64,000 nt of DNA from Euwallacea fornicatus (Eukaryota; Arthropoda; Insecta; Coleoptera; Curculionidae): positions 81,920 through 145,919 of the forward strand of contig NW_027096090.1 in assembly GCF_040115645.1 (NCBI RefSeq), in the 5' to 3' direction. Positions 1 through 11,495 of this stretch are shown here, piece after piece. How positions within the stretch are numbered: position 1 is the stretch's first letter; each line of letters opens with the position of its first letter. Below the pieces are notes generated by a model that saw only the letters and a program-made list of their open reading frames with translations, had not been told where the DNA came from and ran no database searches. The translations under genes and the position numbers were made by a program.

Positions 1-1130
1 TTTTATTGGATTTTCTGGTTTTTGGTATCTATCTCTGGTTTTTCTTTCGTTTCTGTTTCTATGCGTTTTTCTGTATAAATCCTTATTGTTATTAATTTTG
101 ACGTTTTCTTTTCTGTTTTTATTAGCTTTTTATAAGGATCGTGTTTGTTTGTTTATTAGTTTGTTATTTACGTCTTTTTGTAAGGTCTTAAGGTTTTCAA
201 TGTGTTCTAGCATATATTCGTTGATTTTGTCCGCTTCATTTAATTCAAAAGGGTTCTTGTATGATATTTTCTCTCTAACAATTTGGAAAGGTGAATATTA
301 TGTCACGGATGGATAGAATTATTATAAGACAAAAGAGCGTAATTCATTAGTGTTATTACGTTTTCTTTGTTTATTTTTCTTAAGGGTTAAAATTATTTCT
401 GATAAATTAGAATGAAATCTTTCGACAGGACTGTTGCCTGATAAGTTGTATAATGTGGTGTAATGTATTTCAATATTATGAGTTTTACAAAATTCTTGCA
501 CAAGATTATTTTTGAATTCATGATCGTTATCTACAGTGATTTTCCTAGGTATTCCAAAGTGCGTTATATAAATATTACTAATTTGTTGAGGATTTTCACT
601 GCGGAAACGCTGTTTATTGGATAAGCTTGTCTAAATTTAGAAAATTAATCTAGGAATGTTAGGAAATATTGACTATAGGTTTTGTAAACGTCGATATAAT
701 ATATGTGGTCAAAGGGTTCATCCACCTAAAAGGAGTAGGTTTAAAAATTAACTTATTGGGATGCCTTTCATATTTAAAGCTTTCAGACAAGTTTCACATG
801 TGTTTATGTATTGTCGTACGTTATTGTCAATATTTGGCCAGTATAGGTATTTTTTTATTGCTTTTAAATTTTCCTGAATTCCTCTATGAGATGTTTTTGA
901 TTCGCGATATAGTTGAATTTTTACTTTTTGTTCTTCAACGTCTGTTACATCAGTTAAGAAGTTATTATATATAAAAAGTTTAAAGGAATTATTTTTGAAA
1001 GACTTAAATTTATGAGTTCTAAATCTTTATCCAAGAAGTGCAAGAGCAGTGTGTGATGTTTGGAATTAACCAATTTTTAATCAGATTGCAGATATCCTGT
1101 TCCGTACTATTGTGGTTAATAAATATTCTT
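1..1130 (-). pseudogene. Integrase remnant of element A
   Basis: Non-coding today, but aligns by eye with the integrase of element B. The stretch 420-560 matches 20480-20640 of B, the part between the second catalytic Asp and the catalytic Glu, and 780-960 matches the zinc-binding region near 20820-20960. Stops and indels are frequent and no long frame survives. The 3' end of the element (env, 3' LTR) would lie left of the window. Confidence 0.65.
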
Positions 1131-1142
1131 AATTTTGGTTTA

Positions 1143-1847
1143 TTAAATATTTTTTTCTTTTATAACTTTGAGATTTTTGTTTGTTTGTTTATTATTTATA
1201 AATATTAACTGGGTTTGGTGTTGATTGACACATTTTTCTACACATGGTGCTCTTATTATAGGCTGTTCTACGCTTGGATGTACAGTATTGCTATCTTCTT
1301 CTTGGTCATTGGTGTTATGTACCGTTGATCCGTTCGTCAATCGTTCGTTGTTTGAGGTTAGTTGTACGCCTGGTGGAGCTGTGGCTTCCTTATTAATGTC
1401 TTTACTCCAGGAGTCGATTATTTCATTTATGTCATCTGCATCTAAATGAGGTTCTAACTCGTCGTTATTAAGACCAAGATTTACTAATAGGGAGATGTCG
1501 TCTGGGTAGTTTTCTAGGATAGTGTTTTCTTCTGCATGATTGATGTGTATTCGGGATAATGCATCAGCGTTGGTGTTTAGTTTTCTTTTTTTGTATACTA
1601 TTTCGTAATCATATTTTTCTAGTTTTAGTCTCCATCTTACAAGTTTGGAATTGGGTTCTTTAAGGGAGAATAACCATTCTAGAGGTTTATGGTCACTGAT
1701 GATCCTGAATCTTTTCCCAAACAAATAGGGTCTGAAGTATTTTACAGCCCACACAATTGCCAGTAGTTCTTTTTCAATAGTGCTATAGTTGGTCTCTGCG
1801 GAATTTAAGGTACGAGGAACATATGCTATAGGTAGATCGCTACCCAC
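1143..1847 (-). pseudogene. RNase H and connection domain fragment of element A pol
   Basis: A 234-codon open stretch that continues the RT fragment to its right in another frame. It holds the RNase H segment with the TIEKELLAIVWA motif (catalytic Glu) and SDHKPLEWL (catalytic Asp), followed by the tether sequence ending ADALSRI. The tail (PIIRAPCVEKCVN) resembles the pol region between RNase H and integrase in B (PIIGAPYVNKSIN). The first RNase H Asp lies in the neighbouring frame, so a frameshift near 1840-1850 separates them. Not functional. Confidence 0.8.
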
Positions 1848-2345
1848 TGGCCTCTGGGATAAAACCTATAGCATCTATGGCATAGTTTGAGGCATCTGTT
1901 GTCAAGTTAAATGGTTTCTCAAAATCTGGATACTGTAATATAGGGTCGTTCATTAGGACGTTTTTGCAAGTTTCAAAACCATTCACGAATTCTGGACTAT
2001 GAACGATCCTTTCATTTTTCTTTAGGCATCGTGTCATTGGTTTTGTTAGTTTTGCAAAATCCTTAATGAATTTTCTATAATATCCTATTAGTTCCAAAAA
2101 TGATTTGATTTTTTTACTCATTTTAGGAATCGGATAGTTCTTTATTGTATTTATTTTGTTCGGATTTGGTTTTATGCCTTCTGGAGTTATTATCTGCCCC
2201 AATTCCATGTTTTTACGCAGAAACTCTGATTTGTCCAATTGAATTTTCATTCCAGTTTTTTTTAGGCATTTAAAGATTAGTTTTAAGTTATTGATGTGCT
2301 CTTGTAGAGACGTGGAAAATTTTATGATATCATCCATATATACAA
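1840..2345 (-). pseudogene. Reverse transcriptase palm/thumb fragment of element A
   Basis: About 165 codons of Ty3/gypsy RT. The YMDD box is encoded just at the right edge (about 2331-2345), followed by the STSLQEHIN, LDKSEF and GYYRKFI segments shared with elements B and C, and then the start of RNase H (LTTDASNYAI). Where B reads FLGH after the KNVEF-like segment, this copy reads MELGQ, so a local indel or substitution is present. The frame ends at about 1840, where the following RNase H is in a different frame. Confidence 0.8.
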
Positions 2346-2790
2346 GACATTGTCCATCACCCTTTGGAAGGTTGCCGGCGCATTTTTTAGTCCGAACGGC
2401 ATACGGATATATTCATAGTGTCCGTTCTTTACACTGAATGCTGTTTTTTCCATTGAATTCGGGTGCATCTCGATTTTTGTGGAACCCGGAAGCCAAATCT
2501 AGGGCGGTGAAGTAACTACAACGTCCAAAATATCTGATATTTTTGGTATTGGGTGCCTATCGTCTATGGTTTTTTCATTTACTTTCCGGTAATCTATTAT
2601 GAGACTCTCCATTTTTGTTTTTTACTGGCATCCATTTTCTTTGGTACTATCCATATCGGGGATGACCAAGGAGATTGTGATGGTATTATGATTTCGTCTT
2701 TCAGCATCTTGGAAATTTTATTTTGAATTTCGTCTATGTGAGAGGATGCACATGTTACTTAAATATAATTATTTTCGGAATTTCATCAGA
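2346..2790 (-). pseudogene. Finger-domain RT remnant of element A
   Basis: No long frame, but clear nucleotide similarity to the RT finger region of B (22450-22920), including the MPFGLKNAPS-coding segment near 2370-2410 and the segment coding for the conserved VIDYR motif near 2580-2610. Small insertions and deletions break it repeatedly. Similarity fades at about 2790, which I take as the broken 5' edge of the copy. Confidence 0.6.
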
Positions 2791-3887
2791 TAGTTTTCTT
2801 TAAAAAATGCCATTTAAAGAAATCCATTATAGGTGAATACTAAACACTTTAACGTTTGGCGAATTCTTCCTAAGAATTGTCGCTACCTCGCTTTGTATCA
2901 GTCGTTGCGGCGACGTTGCCATTTTCCTCACTTTCCGAAAATTGAAATAATTTTCACCTTCTTTTGTTATAACAAACGTTTATTTTTATTTATACGGGGA
3001 GCGGCTCATATTAGGAGGCGCCAATTTGCCATAGGGGAAAATGTTTCTTCAATTTTTTTTCGTTTTTTTTTTTTTTTAAACGAGAAGCGCTTTAAACTAA
3101 TTACACAAAGATATATACGAATATGATTTTGAAGTTGTTAAAACTAAAATTACTTTGTTAATAACTCGAGCATTTCTCTACCACTTGCTTAATGAAATTT
3201 GTTAATGTATGATAATCGATTTACAGGTAAAAATTATAACAAAAGAAGGTGATGAGAGAGATGGTCAATTGTTGCTATTATTTATCAATTTTCTACGACA
3301 TTGAGTACAAAGGAGATGATGAGGGGATGTTCGAAGGGTTAATTTACGTTTATTTGTTAATGTAAATTAACCCTCCAGCATCCATTAAAGTCGGCCTCTG
3401 GACCGACCTCTTTTTGGGGGTCTTCACACTCTATTTTTAGATCCGGAAAAATGACAACGACAAGAAATATTGGAGTCGTCCCCCCAGATAACGGGGACAA
3501 ACGGAGGAATCATAAATGGGGCACCAGCACCGATGAGGCCTTAGAGGTCAGCGTTGCCTTTTAGGGTTTAGATGTCCGTAATAACTCAATAATTCTGAAA
3601 CCGATTATGCGTGTATGATTTCTTGCGGTAGCGGCGTTGCCATTTTGTTTTCTTTCTGACAATTTAATAATTTTCAGCTTAGGGAATTAGTGAATTTATA
3701 TTAGGAGGTATACACGTTCGAAAAGATAGAGGTTTAGCGTTCTAGGGTTCAGTTTTCATTTCATCTCATCGAACTGAGAAAATTATCCCAGAATAAGGAC
3801 AGAGCTTCGGAAATAAATTAAACTTTTTCTGCGATATATCAGGGGGGACATTTTCGCATAAGGCACAAAACTGACATTTGACGCACA
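2791..3887. other. Non-coding DNA with an internal direct duplication
   Basis: No convincing gene. The block about 2880-3020 is repeated, diverged, at about 3600-3715: both copies carry a gcg-rich GTTGCCATTTT core, an AATAATTTTCA segment and a TATTAGGAGG segment in the same order. Between them, 3386-3545 belongs to a different repeat with a second copy at 7190-7345. Short apparent frames on the plus strand show no recognisable protein. Confidence 0.5.
3386..3545. repeat. Dispersed direct repeat, copy 1
   Basis: About 160 bp starting AGTCGGCCTCTGGACCG that recurs at 7190-7345 in the same orientation with many substitutions. Shared landmarks in order are GTCGGCCTCT, GGGGGTCTTC, TTAGATCCGG, GGAGTC, ACAAACGGAGGAAT-like and CACCGATGAG. 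The two copies flank the M1 transposon. Family unknown. It is GC-richer than its surroundings. Confidence 0.65.
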
Positions 3888-3889
3888 TA

Positions 3890-4305
3890 CAGGGTGTCCT
3901 CGAATTACGTGGCCAAAATAATACCGCAGATTGTTTGAGTGAAAATAAGTCGATTTAACTAAACTTCCCTCAGTCCAAAAGTTGAAAATTATGGAGCTAC
4001 AGGGTGTTAAAGTTGAAAAAAAAATCACATTTTCTTTAATATCTTTCGATTTCTTTGAGTTAATTTCACGAAATTTCATATTTGAGGGTGTTTTAGGATA
4101 CGAAATTCAAATTTATTAACGATTTAGTTGTTTCTTCTAGGGGGCGCCACAAGCGACCATTAGGACACATTTAAATCTCTGTAACTTTTTCGTGCCACGG
4201 TGTATATTATTTTGGTATTTAGAAACCTTTTTCCCTACCTTTTATACTTAGAAAAGGTATACTTTATTGACGTCGCTAGAAGCAACGGTTTTGGAGAAAA
4301 AATGC
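3890..4305 (+). repeat. Left terminal inverted repeat of M1
   Basis: Inverted copy of 5808-6228. The outermost bases are CAGGGTGTCC. A second CAGGGTGTT motif occurs about 110 bp inside, so the TIR itself contains a repeated end-like motif. A short open frame across this segment is a by-product of the repeat. Confidence 0.9.
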
Positions 4306-4546
4306 ATCTAAGCCTGATGATGCATGCAAATTACCTTAAAATTATTTTCCGTTAAAAAAAATTAAGTTTTTCAAAAATAATTATTAGTAAAGGTATAACA
4401 ATAAGTTTTCAAAATCAGATATTATTAAATAGAAAACAAAAATAATAATTAACAAAGAAACAATAACAAGCGAGAATAACACTTACTAATTAATTAAATT
4501 AACTTATGTAAATTGTTGGTTTAATTTTTTTTCATTTAATCTGCTA

Positions 4547-5634
4547 TCATAACAAATGTTCAAAGTGTTTACCATTTTCCTGTATGCATAAGTTCATCCT
4601 TTTTAAGAAATTACATTGTACTCTAAACAATATTTCAGGGGTATTCTTCAATAATTCCACTTCATGAATTATTCTTGCTTCCAATTCTTGTCGCGTATGA
4701 ACTGGAGATGCATAAACTTTTGATTTCAAGGCACCCCATAAAAAAAATCACAGGGTGTCAAGTCTGATGATCGAGCCGGCCAATTCACAGGTGCATCACC
4801 TCCTCTTCCAATCCAACGTTGTGGGTATTCCTCATTTAAATGTTGCCTTACATTTAAAGTAAAATGAGGAGGTGCGCCATCATGCATAAACCAAAGATCA
4901 CGACGAAGGAATAAAGGCAAATCTTCTAATAAGATAGGTAGAGTTTGTACTAAAAAGTTCAAGTAGTTATCACCATTCAGCGTATCTGGCATTACAAAGG
5001 GACCAACAATAAAATTATCTACTATTCCAGCCCAGACATTTGCTTTAAATCGATGCTGATAATGAGTCACTGTTGTCTCGTGAGGATTTTCATAAGCATA
5101 AACATGTTCATTATGCATATTAAAAATACCGTATCTAGTAAAAACAGCTTCATCTGCGAACAAAATTTTCTTACTAAAATTTGGATTTTCAATTCTTTTG
5201 TGGATTATGAACCGACAAAAATTTAAACGTTGAGCAGAATCCACGGGCAATTGTAGGTCTTGAACTTTTTGAATATGATAGGGGTGCAACAATTGTTCTT
5301 GAAAAACTTTATGAACTGGTGATTTCGAAACTCCCAATTGCAGTCCTACACCTCGTGTACTGGCCTTTGGATTTCTTTGAACAGCATCCAAAACCTCTTC
5401 TTCCATTTCTACTGTACTTATTGTTCGTCCGCGTCCAGAATCTGCATGCCTAGGTTCAAACTTGCCATTTTCGCGGAGACGTCTTTCAATATTAACAAAA
5501 GTTTTCCGATTTGGAATTCTACGGAAAGGATATTTTTCCTTGTAAACTCGTACACTTTTTTGACTATTACAACGGCAAAGTCCATAAACTAACAGCATAT
5601 CTACCATTTCAGAATAAGTGAATTTATTGGCCAT
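4547..5634 (-). pseudogene. M1 transposase (DDD type, N-terminal HTH), one frameshift
   Basis: Transposase of an IS630-Tc1-mariner family member. Residues 1-120 form the HTH DNA-binding part in the style of insect proteins annotated DUF4817 (family recognition from memory of the pattern). Catalytic residues are D161 (LFADEAVF), D252 (MHDGAPPHF) and D296 (LTPCDFF). D252 to D296 has 43 intervening residues against 41 in M2, owing to two extra residues in the loop after GRGG. The frame breaks near 4730-4740: the first frame stops after DFFYGVP, and the remaining 60 codons, ending in the typical NGKHFEHLL tail, continue in the next frame from 4729. A one-base loss beside the poly-T tract explains it. 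The copy is therefore probably inactive. Confidence 0.88.
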
Positions 5635-5807
5635 ACTTATGGATATTTACAGGAACAAGAAGCGAAACTGACAAGAAAAACTGAGGGCTAAATAAAAAAA
5701 CTAACATTTGAGAAACAAATTCAAGTGTTAAAATGTCAATTAAAAACATAGCCAACTGAGTTATTTACTTAAAAGTGCTAACGCAAATATGCAGCGCATT
5801 AGAATTA

Positions 5808-6228
5808 TGCGTTTTTCTCCAAAACCGTTGCTTCTAGCGACGTCAATAAAGTATACCTTTTCTAAGTATAAAAGGTAGGGAAAAATATATATTTTTAAAT
5901 ACCAAAATAATATACATCGTGGCACGAAAAAGTTACAGAGATTTAAATGTGTCCTAATGGTCGCTTGTGGCGCTCCCTAGAAGAAACAACTAAATCGTTA
6001 ATAAATTTGAATTTCGTATTCTAAAACACCCTCAAATATGAAATTTCGTGAAATTAACTCAAAGAAATCGAAAGATATTAAAGAAAATGTGATTTTTTTT
6101 TTCAACTTTAACACCCTGTAGCTCCATAATTATCAACTTTTGGACTGAGGGAAGTTTAGTTAAATCGACTTATTTTCACTCAAACAATCTGCGGTATTAT
6201 TTTGGCCACGTAATTCAAGGACACCCTG
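5808..6228 (-). repeat. Right terminal inverted repeat of M1
   Basis: Inverted partner of the left TIR. It ends GGACACCCTG immediately before the TA duplication. It lies upstream of the transposase start, so the promoter of the transposase must lie in or next to this repeat. Confidence 0.9.
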
Positions 6229-7189
6229 TATAATCATTAATATTAGTTAGTTTCGAGCGCCAAGGGGGGACGAAGATTTTTAGGGTTTATGTGATTTTTT
6301 TTTTTTGGAAAAATCATCGTCATCAACGGATTTGTCGAACGCACAAGTCATACAGTAACAAAGTAAACATTTAATAATAGATAACAAAGAGTGTTGGAGC
6401 ATTGTTACTATTATTATTCTTATTATTGTTACTGTTATTTTCGGCCGCATCATAAGGAACGTTATTCAGGGCGTTTTCCCACGATCGAATGAAGTTATAG
6501 GACGTACGGATCTAGGGAGGTCTGGAGATGCGTAATGGAGTAAAAAGGTAAAATTTTTACTTTGAGATTCTAAGATTAAGTCTCCGCTCGTTACGAAACG
6601 AATTCAAAGTATATTTCGATTTTTCAAAATACATCAAGTAGGCCTTATCAAAGGCACAAAATTAATTATCCTTTCAGATAAAGTACCTCGTTGCTGCTTG
6701 GATTAAAACCTCATTCCACATTTAATTATATAATTTTCACCATTATTTTTATAATATATATTCTTTGCCTTTCCATTCGAAAAGTGATTTTTTTTTAAGC
6801 TCTTACGCATTTGATGCTACCGTTTTTGTCAATCGTTGGATAGGAGTGAGTCGAGAGTTCTTTATATTTAAAGCTTGCCGATTCACAATATTTCACGTAT
6901 TTATTTTACATGGGTCATTTTTAAATTGCCGGAATGGGGTTTTAATAAAAGTAGGCCGAGTTATAAAGGGGGCTCACTTGAATTTTGAGAAATCTTTGAA
7001 AATTTTTCAAATTCATTTCATAGAAAAGCAGCAGTTTCATCCCAGAATCTCAAAAAAAAATTTCAAAGTTCTTTGAAATTTAGGATTTTTTGCCCAATCC
7101 GGCAACACTGTACGACACCAGGTTTGGCAAAGAAACAGATGCAACGCAAAATTACGTCGAGGAAGAAATCCTCCAGGTAGTTTGACGAG

Positions 7190-7345
7190 GAGTCGGCCTC
7201 TCGACCGATCCTTCTTTGCTGGGGGTCTTCGCACTCAATTGTTAGATCCGGTAGAGCGACGATAAGACACGTCGGAGTCATCTCCCAGAGAGCGAGCAAA
7301 CGGAGGAATTATCAATGAGGCCAACACCGATGAGACCGTTCACGA
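7190..7345. repeat. Dispersed direct repeat, copy 2
   Basis: Second copy of the GC-richer repeat at 3386-3545, same orientation. A short minus-strand frame crosses it but does not match copy 1 at the protein level, which argues against coding. Confidence 0.65.
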
Positions 7346-8334
7346 CGCCCCTCGAAGAGGTGCAGCAACATATGCCGCTGCCGTTAACTGGTCCGAATCC
7401 TGAGCGAAAAGACGGCGGGAGCCTAGACTAATTTTACTAGTATATATCACCGGATTTAGCGAGAGAATGGTTCTTCGCGGGTGGCTCCATCTGTGTTAAT
7501 CGTGTCGAATCGTAAAAAACGTACGTTTCCAGAGGGCGATCTCAGAGGGAGCTGATTGTCACAAGTCGAAAAGTTAACAGAAGGGAAAGTCCCAGACGGG
7601 AACCACCCATCCTATGGTCAAAGAAATTATTCATTAGTTCTTTGTTCGTGTATCAGGAAAGGATCAATCCTTTTGTTTTAAGAGGAAAAATCCACATTCA
7701 AACATTTACAGAGTAAGTATGAATATATCTAGATATCATCGAAAGAAAGGCGGTTTATTCACGAAATCCTCCTCGAATCGTTCACACAAAGGGGTTCAAA
7801 ATGGGGGCCGAGACAGAAGATCGACAAAAAGAACGTTAAGGTATATTAGGTAAGAACCTAAAATCAAACTTTAACATAGCATCAAACGAGGAAATCTTGG
7901 AAGCAGCAGCAGCAAGGGGGGACACCAGTAGGAGGTGGTTCGATATGGTTATCGAGGCTGCAGGTAGTGAGGGTGTCATCTACACATGGTAATGGGCGAC
8001 TCGCTCAAATAGGTAAAACGTAGGGTTCATAGAGCGAAGCACCTTCAATTGTGTGAACCTAGAAAGAAGATTGCACCACTAAGCTCGTATTTAAGGTTTT
8101 AGAAGAACCCTTAATGAGCTAGTAAGCAAGTAGTACAGGGGAATTTTGGTCAAAAATTTCAACATTTGCATTAATTTGCTCCTTATTAATTGATTCACAC
8201 ATCTAGCTTTTACAAAAGACATACTTTAACACATTTTCAGTAGGTAGGTAGGTCTTGCTCAATCAGAACTTTGATTCGAAACAGTCTCAGTTACTAGCAA
8301 AGAGGTAAGAGGACATTATTTGCTCCCTTTAGCA

Positions 8335-8356
8335 AACATGTTACATGTAACATGTT
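8335..8356. repeat. 22-bp perfect palindrome
   Basis: AACATGTTACA followed immediately by its exact reverse complement, with no spacer. It could bind a dimeric factor or be chance in AT-rich DNA. Confidence 0.8.
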
Positions 8357-9284
8357 TTTTACAAGGGTTCTCTATGACAAGATCAAGGGGGGCCAGGGAT
8401 ATATCGAAGTTTTCTTTATCGACTCTCAGGGGGAACAGGGAGTTGGGATTTGTTAGTAATTTTTTAGTAATTTTTTTCAGCAGCAGAAATAGCATTTAGT
8501 AAATTTGTAAGCAAGGTAAAAAGGAACAGGAACATGGTGGAGAAGAAAAGATCTAAGGTAAGCATAGAAAGTTGATTTCAATTTGAATATTGAGTGCTTA
8601 TTTCCAACATGGTACGAGTAAAAAGGGTTACTATTATACAGAAGTAGGGTCTCTATGTAAGGAACTAATTTAGAAAGGACCTCGTCACTTTACCCAGGTC
8701 CTTCATCAATTGTTGTTAGAATGTAGTCAGAAAAAATTCACAATACAACAGTAATACAAAGTGTGTGTAACATTAATAGCTCAATATTTTAACCCAAAAA
8801 TTAGGCGTTCCTCCATTTTAACAATAAAATACCTTCAAATTTACAGACTTTTTTTTATTTTATAGGGAACGTAAGAAACTGTAAAATATAGATAAATAAA
8901 ACTAATAATTTTTTGTAACTCTAAGTTTTTATAGTTAGGACATAAAACGCATTGTTTATAGTTGTTTGTAGAATGGATTTTTTTCTAAATTTTTTTAGCA
9001 TTTTAAATATATATTATTTTTTTATTCTTTAAATAAATTGTAATGTGTTTGTAATATGTAGGGTTACTTCTCTATTTATTTTATATAGCTATTTTAACAA
9101 AAATCATTTTTTACCACAGGTTAGTTCTATATTTCAGTTTCTTCACTATATTTCAGCAGAAAGTTCTACATAGGGAGAATTTTATTTGTATATTATTATT
9201 TTTTTAGTAAACATACACATTCATACACTGTGACTCATTTGTTTTGGGGTCAGTCTGTAAAAAGTTTATAGATCTTACGATTCA

Positions 9285-9530
9285 GTCCGGTTATTTTAAA
9301 AATTATAGATCTCGATAAAGTGCACATTTTCATAAAAAATGGCCTGGTCGATGTACTATTCAAGGCCTACTACGACAGTTTCTAGGAGCAAAATTTTAAT
9401 AAATCGCTAATATTATTAAAATTTTGCTCCTAGAAACTGTCGTAGCGGACCTTGAATTTTATATCAATCAGGCCATTTTCGAAGAAATTGTGCAGTTTAT
9501 CGAGCTCTATAATTAAAAAAAAATCTGGGC
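9285..9530. repeat. Foldback MITE-like element
   Basis: About 245 bp that folds almost completely on itself. The arms match from the edges (AATTATAGAKCTCGATAAA) to the centre, where AAAATTTTAATAA meets its complement across a loop of about 10 bases around 9405-9415. The inner 40 bp of each arm, containing CTACGACAGTTTCTAGGAGC, are nearly identical. No coding content and no clear target duplication found. Confidence 0.75.
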
Positions 9531-9699
9531 TAATACGCACAATTAATAAACCTGTTTTTTTTTTTTTAATAAAACTAATGCAAGTTAGGACACACGTTTA
9601 TATGACCAATTTTTCATAAAATACAAGGAACCATCTTTCAAAATTAATGACATCACTTAAGTTGCATCCAACATGTATATTTCTTTTAATATTTATTTA

Positions 9700-9926
9700 C
9701 AGTGTACTTCCTAAAGGTAAGGAAAATGCTTTGTTTCCTAGATACAAGGTGATAAATGTTTTATACGAAATTTATCAAAACCTACAGCTACAGTTTCCCA
9801 CTGGATTATTTAAAATTAATTAATTTTAAAATTTCCTAAAACTGTTGAAGAATAAAATACTTAAAATTACTCGGAGAATAACCCAGTCCCAAAACTTTCA
9901 TCTATTATTATGTAGGAAACACACTG
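9700..9926. mobile_element. Small non-autonomous TA-flanked MITE
   Basis: A 227-bp segment with inverted ends CAGTGTACTTCCTA (left) and CAGTGTGTTTCCTA (right, read inward), each bounded by TA (9698-9699 and 9927-9928). Ends and TA target fit a Tc1/mariner-type MITE. No transposase inside. The autonomous partner is not in the window. Confidence 0.6.
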
Positions 9927-9928
9927 TA

Positions 9929-11251
9929 AATACACATATTTGATTCTGGAGGTAAGATCACCTACATTATTACCAAAACGTTCATTCAAAAAATAATTGT
10001 AATAAAGAAAAATTGTAATTCCCTTCCTCATTCCTTTAAATATTTGCTTCGACGTAAAAAATTATTCCGTCAATACATCACTTATTCTTTGTAATGGCAC
10101 AAATGTTGGTATAAGCCTTTTTAGGTTAACTAAAGAATAAGAAAAAAGGAGGTGGGTACGACGGTAGGAGTTGCACAAAGACAAAAGAAACAACAACGTA
10201 GCAACATAGCTTCGAGACTTTGCGGTGGATAAGGATTTAAACAAGAACAGAAATCGTCGTTGTTAAACATACAAAAGGATAACGAGGATAACGTAGAAGT
10301 AAGAAAAACTGGAAAAGATTTTCTCACAGCCGATTCACGTTACGTACAGATAAGAGATACCCTAGGTACAAGATCATTCACGCCATTTGACAATAAGTTT
10401 TCAATAATTTCAAAATTCATTTCCAGATCAAAGTATCAATTTAATTTTGAATAACGTAACATAACATTTTCTAAAAATGTAACTTTAATACTTTAATCTC
10501 TCTAACGTTCAAGTTAGCTAACTAGCTAGCAATTAAACTAAATTGGAACTTTTTGAAATCTTCGTATTTCGGTTACAAAACATTGTATGGTGTATTGTAT
10601 AGCGTGAATGGCCCTGTACTTTATTTTGTATAGTTATATTGGAGGGATATTTTTTACGGATGATCCGTTCCATTACGGTACATAGAAGGTGTTTTTTTTT
10701 TAAGGGATGGCAACAAATTAAATTGGCGAATCTGGGACTTATTTTAAGATACAAACCTCAAGTGAAAGCACCTACACAGTTTCCAAAATTTATTTATTTT
10801 TCACTTTTCACGTAACACATGCATGCTTACCTAACTAATTAAAACCCTTCTATATACCGTAAACATCGCTATTGGGTTTCTTCGTTGTATATTAAGGTTT
10901 TAGTTTTTTGTTTTCTGATTTGACAGAGAAAAGAAAGATCCCTAATTATTAAAATATCTAAGTATCTAACGAAAATAAAATAATTATATGCAACGAACAA
11001 ATCCAATTTTATATGCACAAGGTTTGGCACAATTAGCATAGACCTCACCATTGCTATCTTTTAAAGCACGTAAACGTCGTTTCGGTTTTCGGAAGTATCG
11101 GTGAGAAAGCGAAATTTTGCTTCACGTTGCAACTTGGACGAAATAAAACGCCACATCTTTACTTTACTTTGCGTGCAAATAGAATGATTTACCAAAGTCC
11201 CAGGTCGTAGGGATTACACATTGCCGGTCGCATTATCATCACAACTCGGCT
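9929..11251. other. Non-coding DNA up to the target site of element C
   Basis: AT-rich, no recognised gene. The last part (11128-11251) is one arm of a host inverted repeat whose other arm is at about 41400-41600. This arm is interrupted by element C and resumes at 35994. Confidence 0.45.
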
Positions 11252-11255
11252 GAAT
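11128..11255 (+). repeat. Host inverted repeat, left arm (part before element C)
   Basis: Matches the reverse complement of about 41456-41600. Landmarks include GAAATAAAAC, GGTCGTAGGGATTACACAT and CATCACAAC followed by GGCTGAAT. The match resumes after element C at 35994-36036 (ACAACCACCACCAAT). Confidence 0.7.
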
Positions 11256-11495
11256 AATTTTATTAACTTTTTATTTTAAGTTAAAAAAAATATATTTATT
11301 TCGAAAATACAAAATCATAGGTTCATGCAGCACTCGAAAGCAGAGACTAAAATGACTAATTATGCTAATCGGGATTCTCCTTATATAATTAAAAAGTAGC
11401 TGACCTAAACTTAAAGCTAGAAGAATGGCCATTTCATGTGTGGCTCGTGTTATTATTATTATAACTCCGCGTGTAAATAATAAAATATATAAATA
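11256..11495 (-). repeat. 3' LTR of element C, outer part
   Basis: Matches the 5' LTR at 35753-35989 over its first 215 bases or so, with scattered substitutions. It is interrupted at 11495 by the TA-targeted insertion of H. Its remaining bases are at 28471-28495. The last 20-odd bases before H are an AT-rich insertion not present in the 5' LTR. Confidence 0.88.

Larger units (their letters stand above)
1..2790 (-). mobile_element. Errantivirus-type Ty3/gypsy remnant (element A), truncated
   Basis: Degenerate pol of a Ty3/gypsy element related to elements B and C further right. Reading the minus strand, partial RT comes first (from about 2790), then RNase H, then a heavily damaged integrase that runs off the window start. 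No gag, protease, LTR or primer site is visible on its right side, so the copy is broken inside the N-terminal RT region near 2790. Multiple frame breaks make it a clear fossil. Identification rests on line-by-line similarity to the same pol regions of B (for example 420-560 against 20480-20640). Confidence 0.85.
3890..6228 (-). mobile_element. Mariner-related DNA transposon M1 (CAGGGTG type, long TIRs)
   Basis: A 2339-bp element bounded by TA on both sides (3888-3889 and 6229-6230). Both ends read CAGGGTGTCC inward. The terminal inverted repeats are about 417 bp (3890 to about 4305 and about 5808 to 6228), unusually long for a mariner relative, with scattered mismatches. A single transposase reading region lies between them on the minus strand and is frameshifted once. 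TA duplication plus a DDD transposase places it in the IS630-Tc1-mariner superfamily. Confidence 0.92.
6231..9284. other. Non-coding DNA, no gene recognised
   Basis: Five possible frames of about 60-100 codons exist here and in the following intervals, but none shows a known domain or convincing codon structure. The segment holds the second copy of the 160-bp repeat (7190-7345) and a 22-bp perfect palindrome (8335-8356). It becomes strongly AT-rich after about 8800. It could be intronic or intergenic host DNA. Confidence 0.5.

Noticed and set aside
3783..4079. 98-codon frame on minus near M1
   Set aside because: It lies mostly in the left TIR of M1 and has no relation to a protein family.
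11256..11495. Independent solo LTR of a C-family element
   Set aside because: The GAAT duplication pairs with 35990-35993, and the missing LTR end is found at 28471-28495, so it is the interrupted 3' LTR of C.
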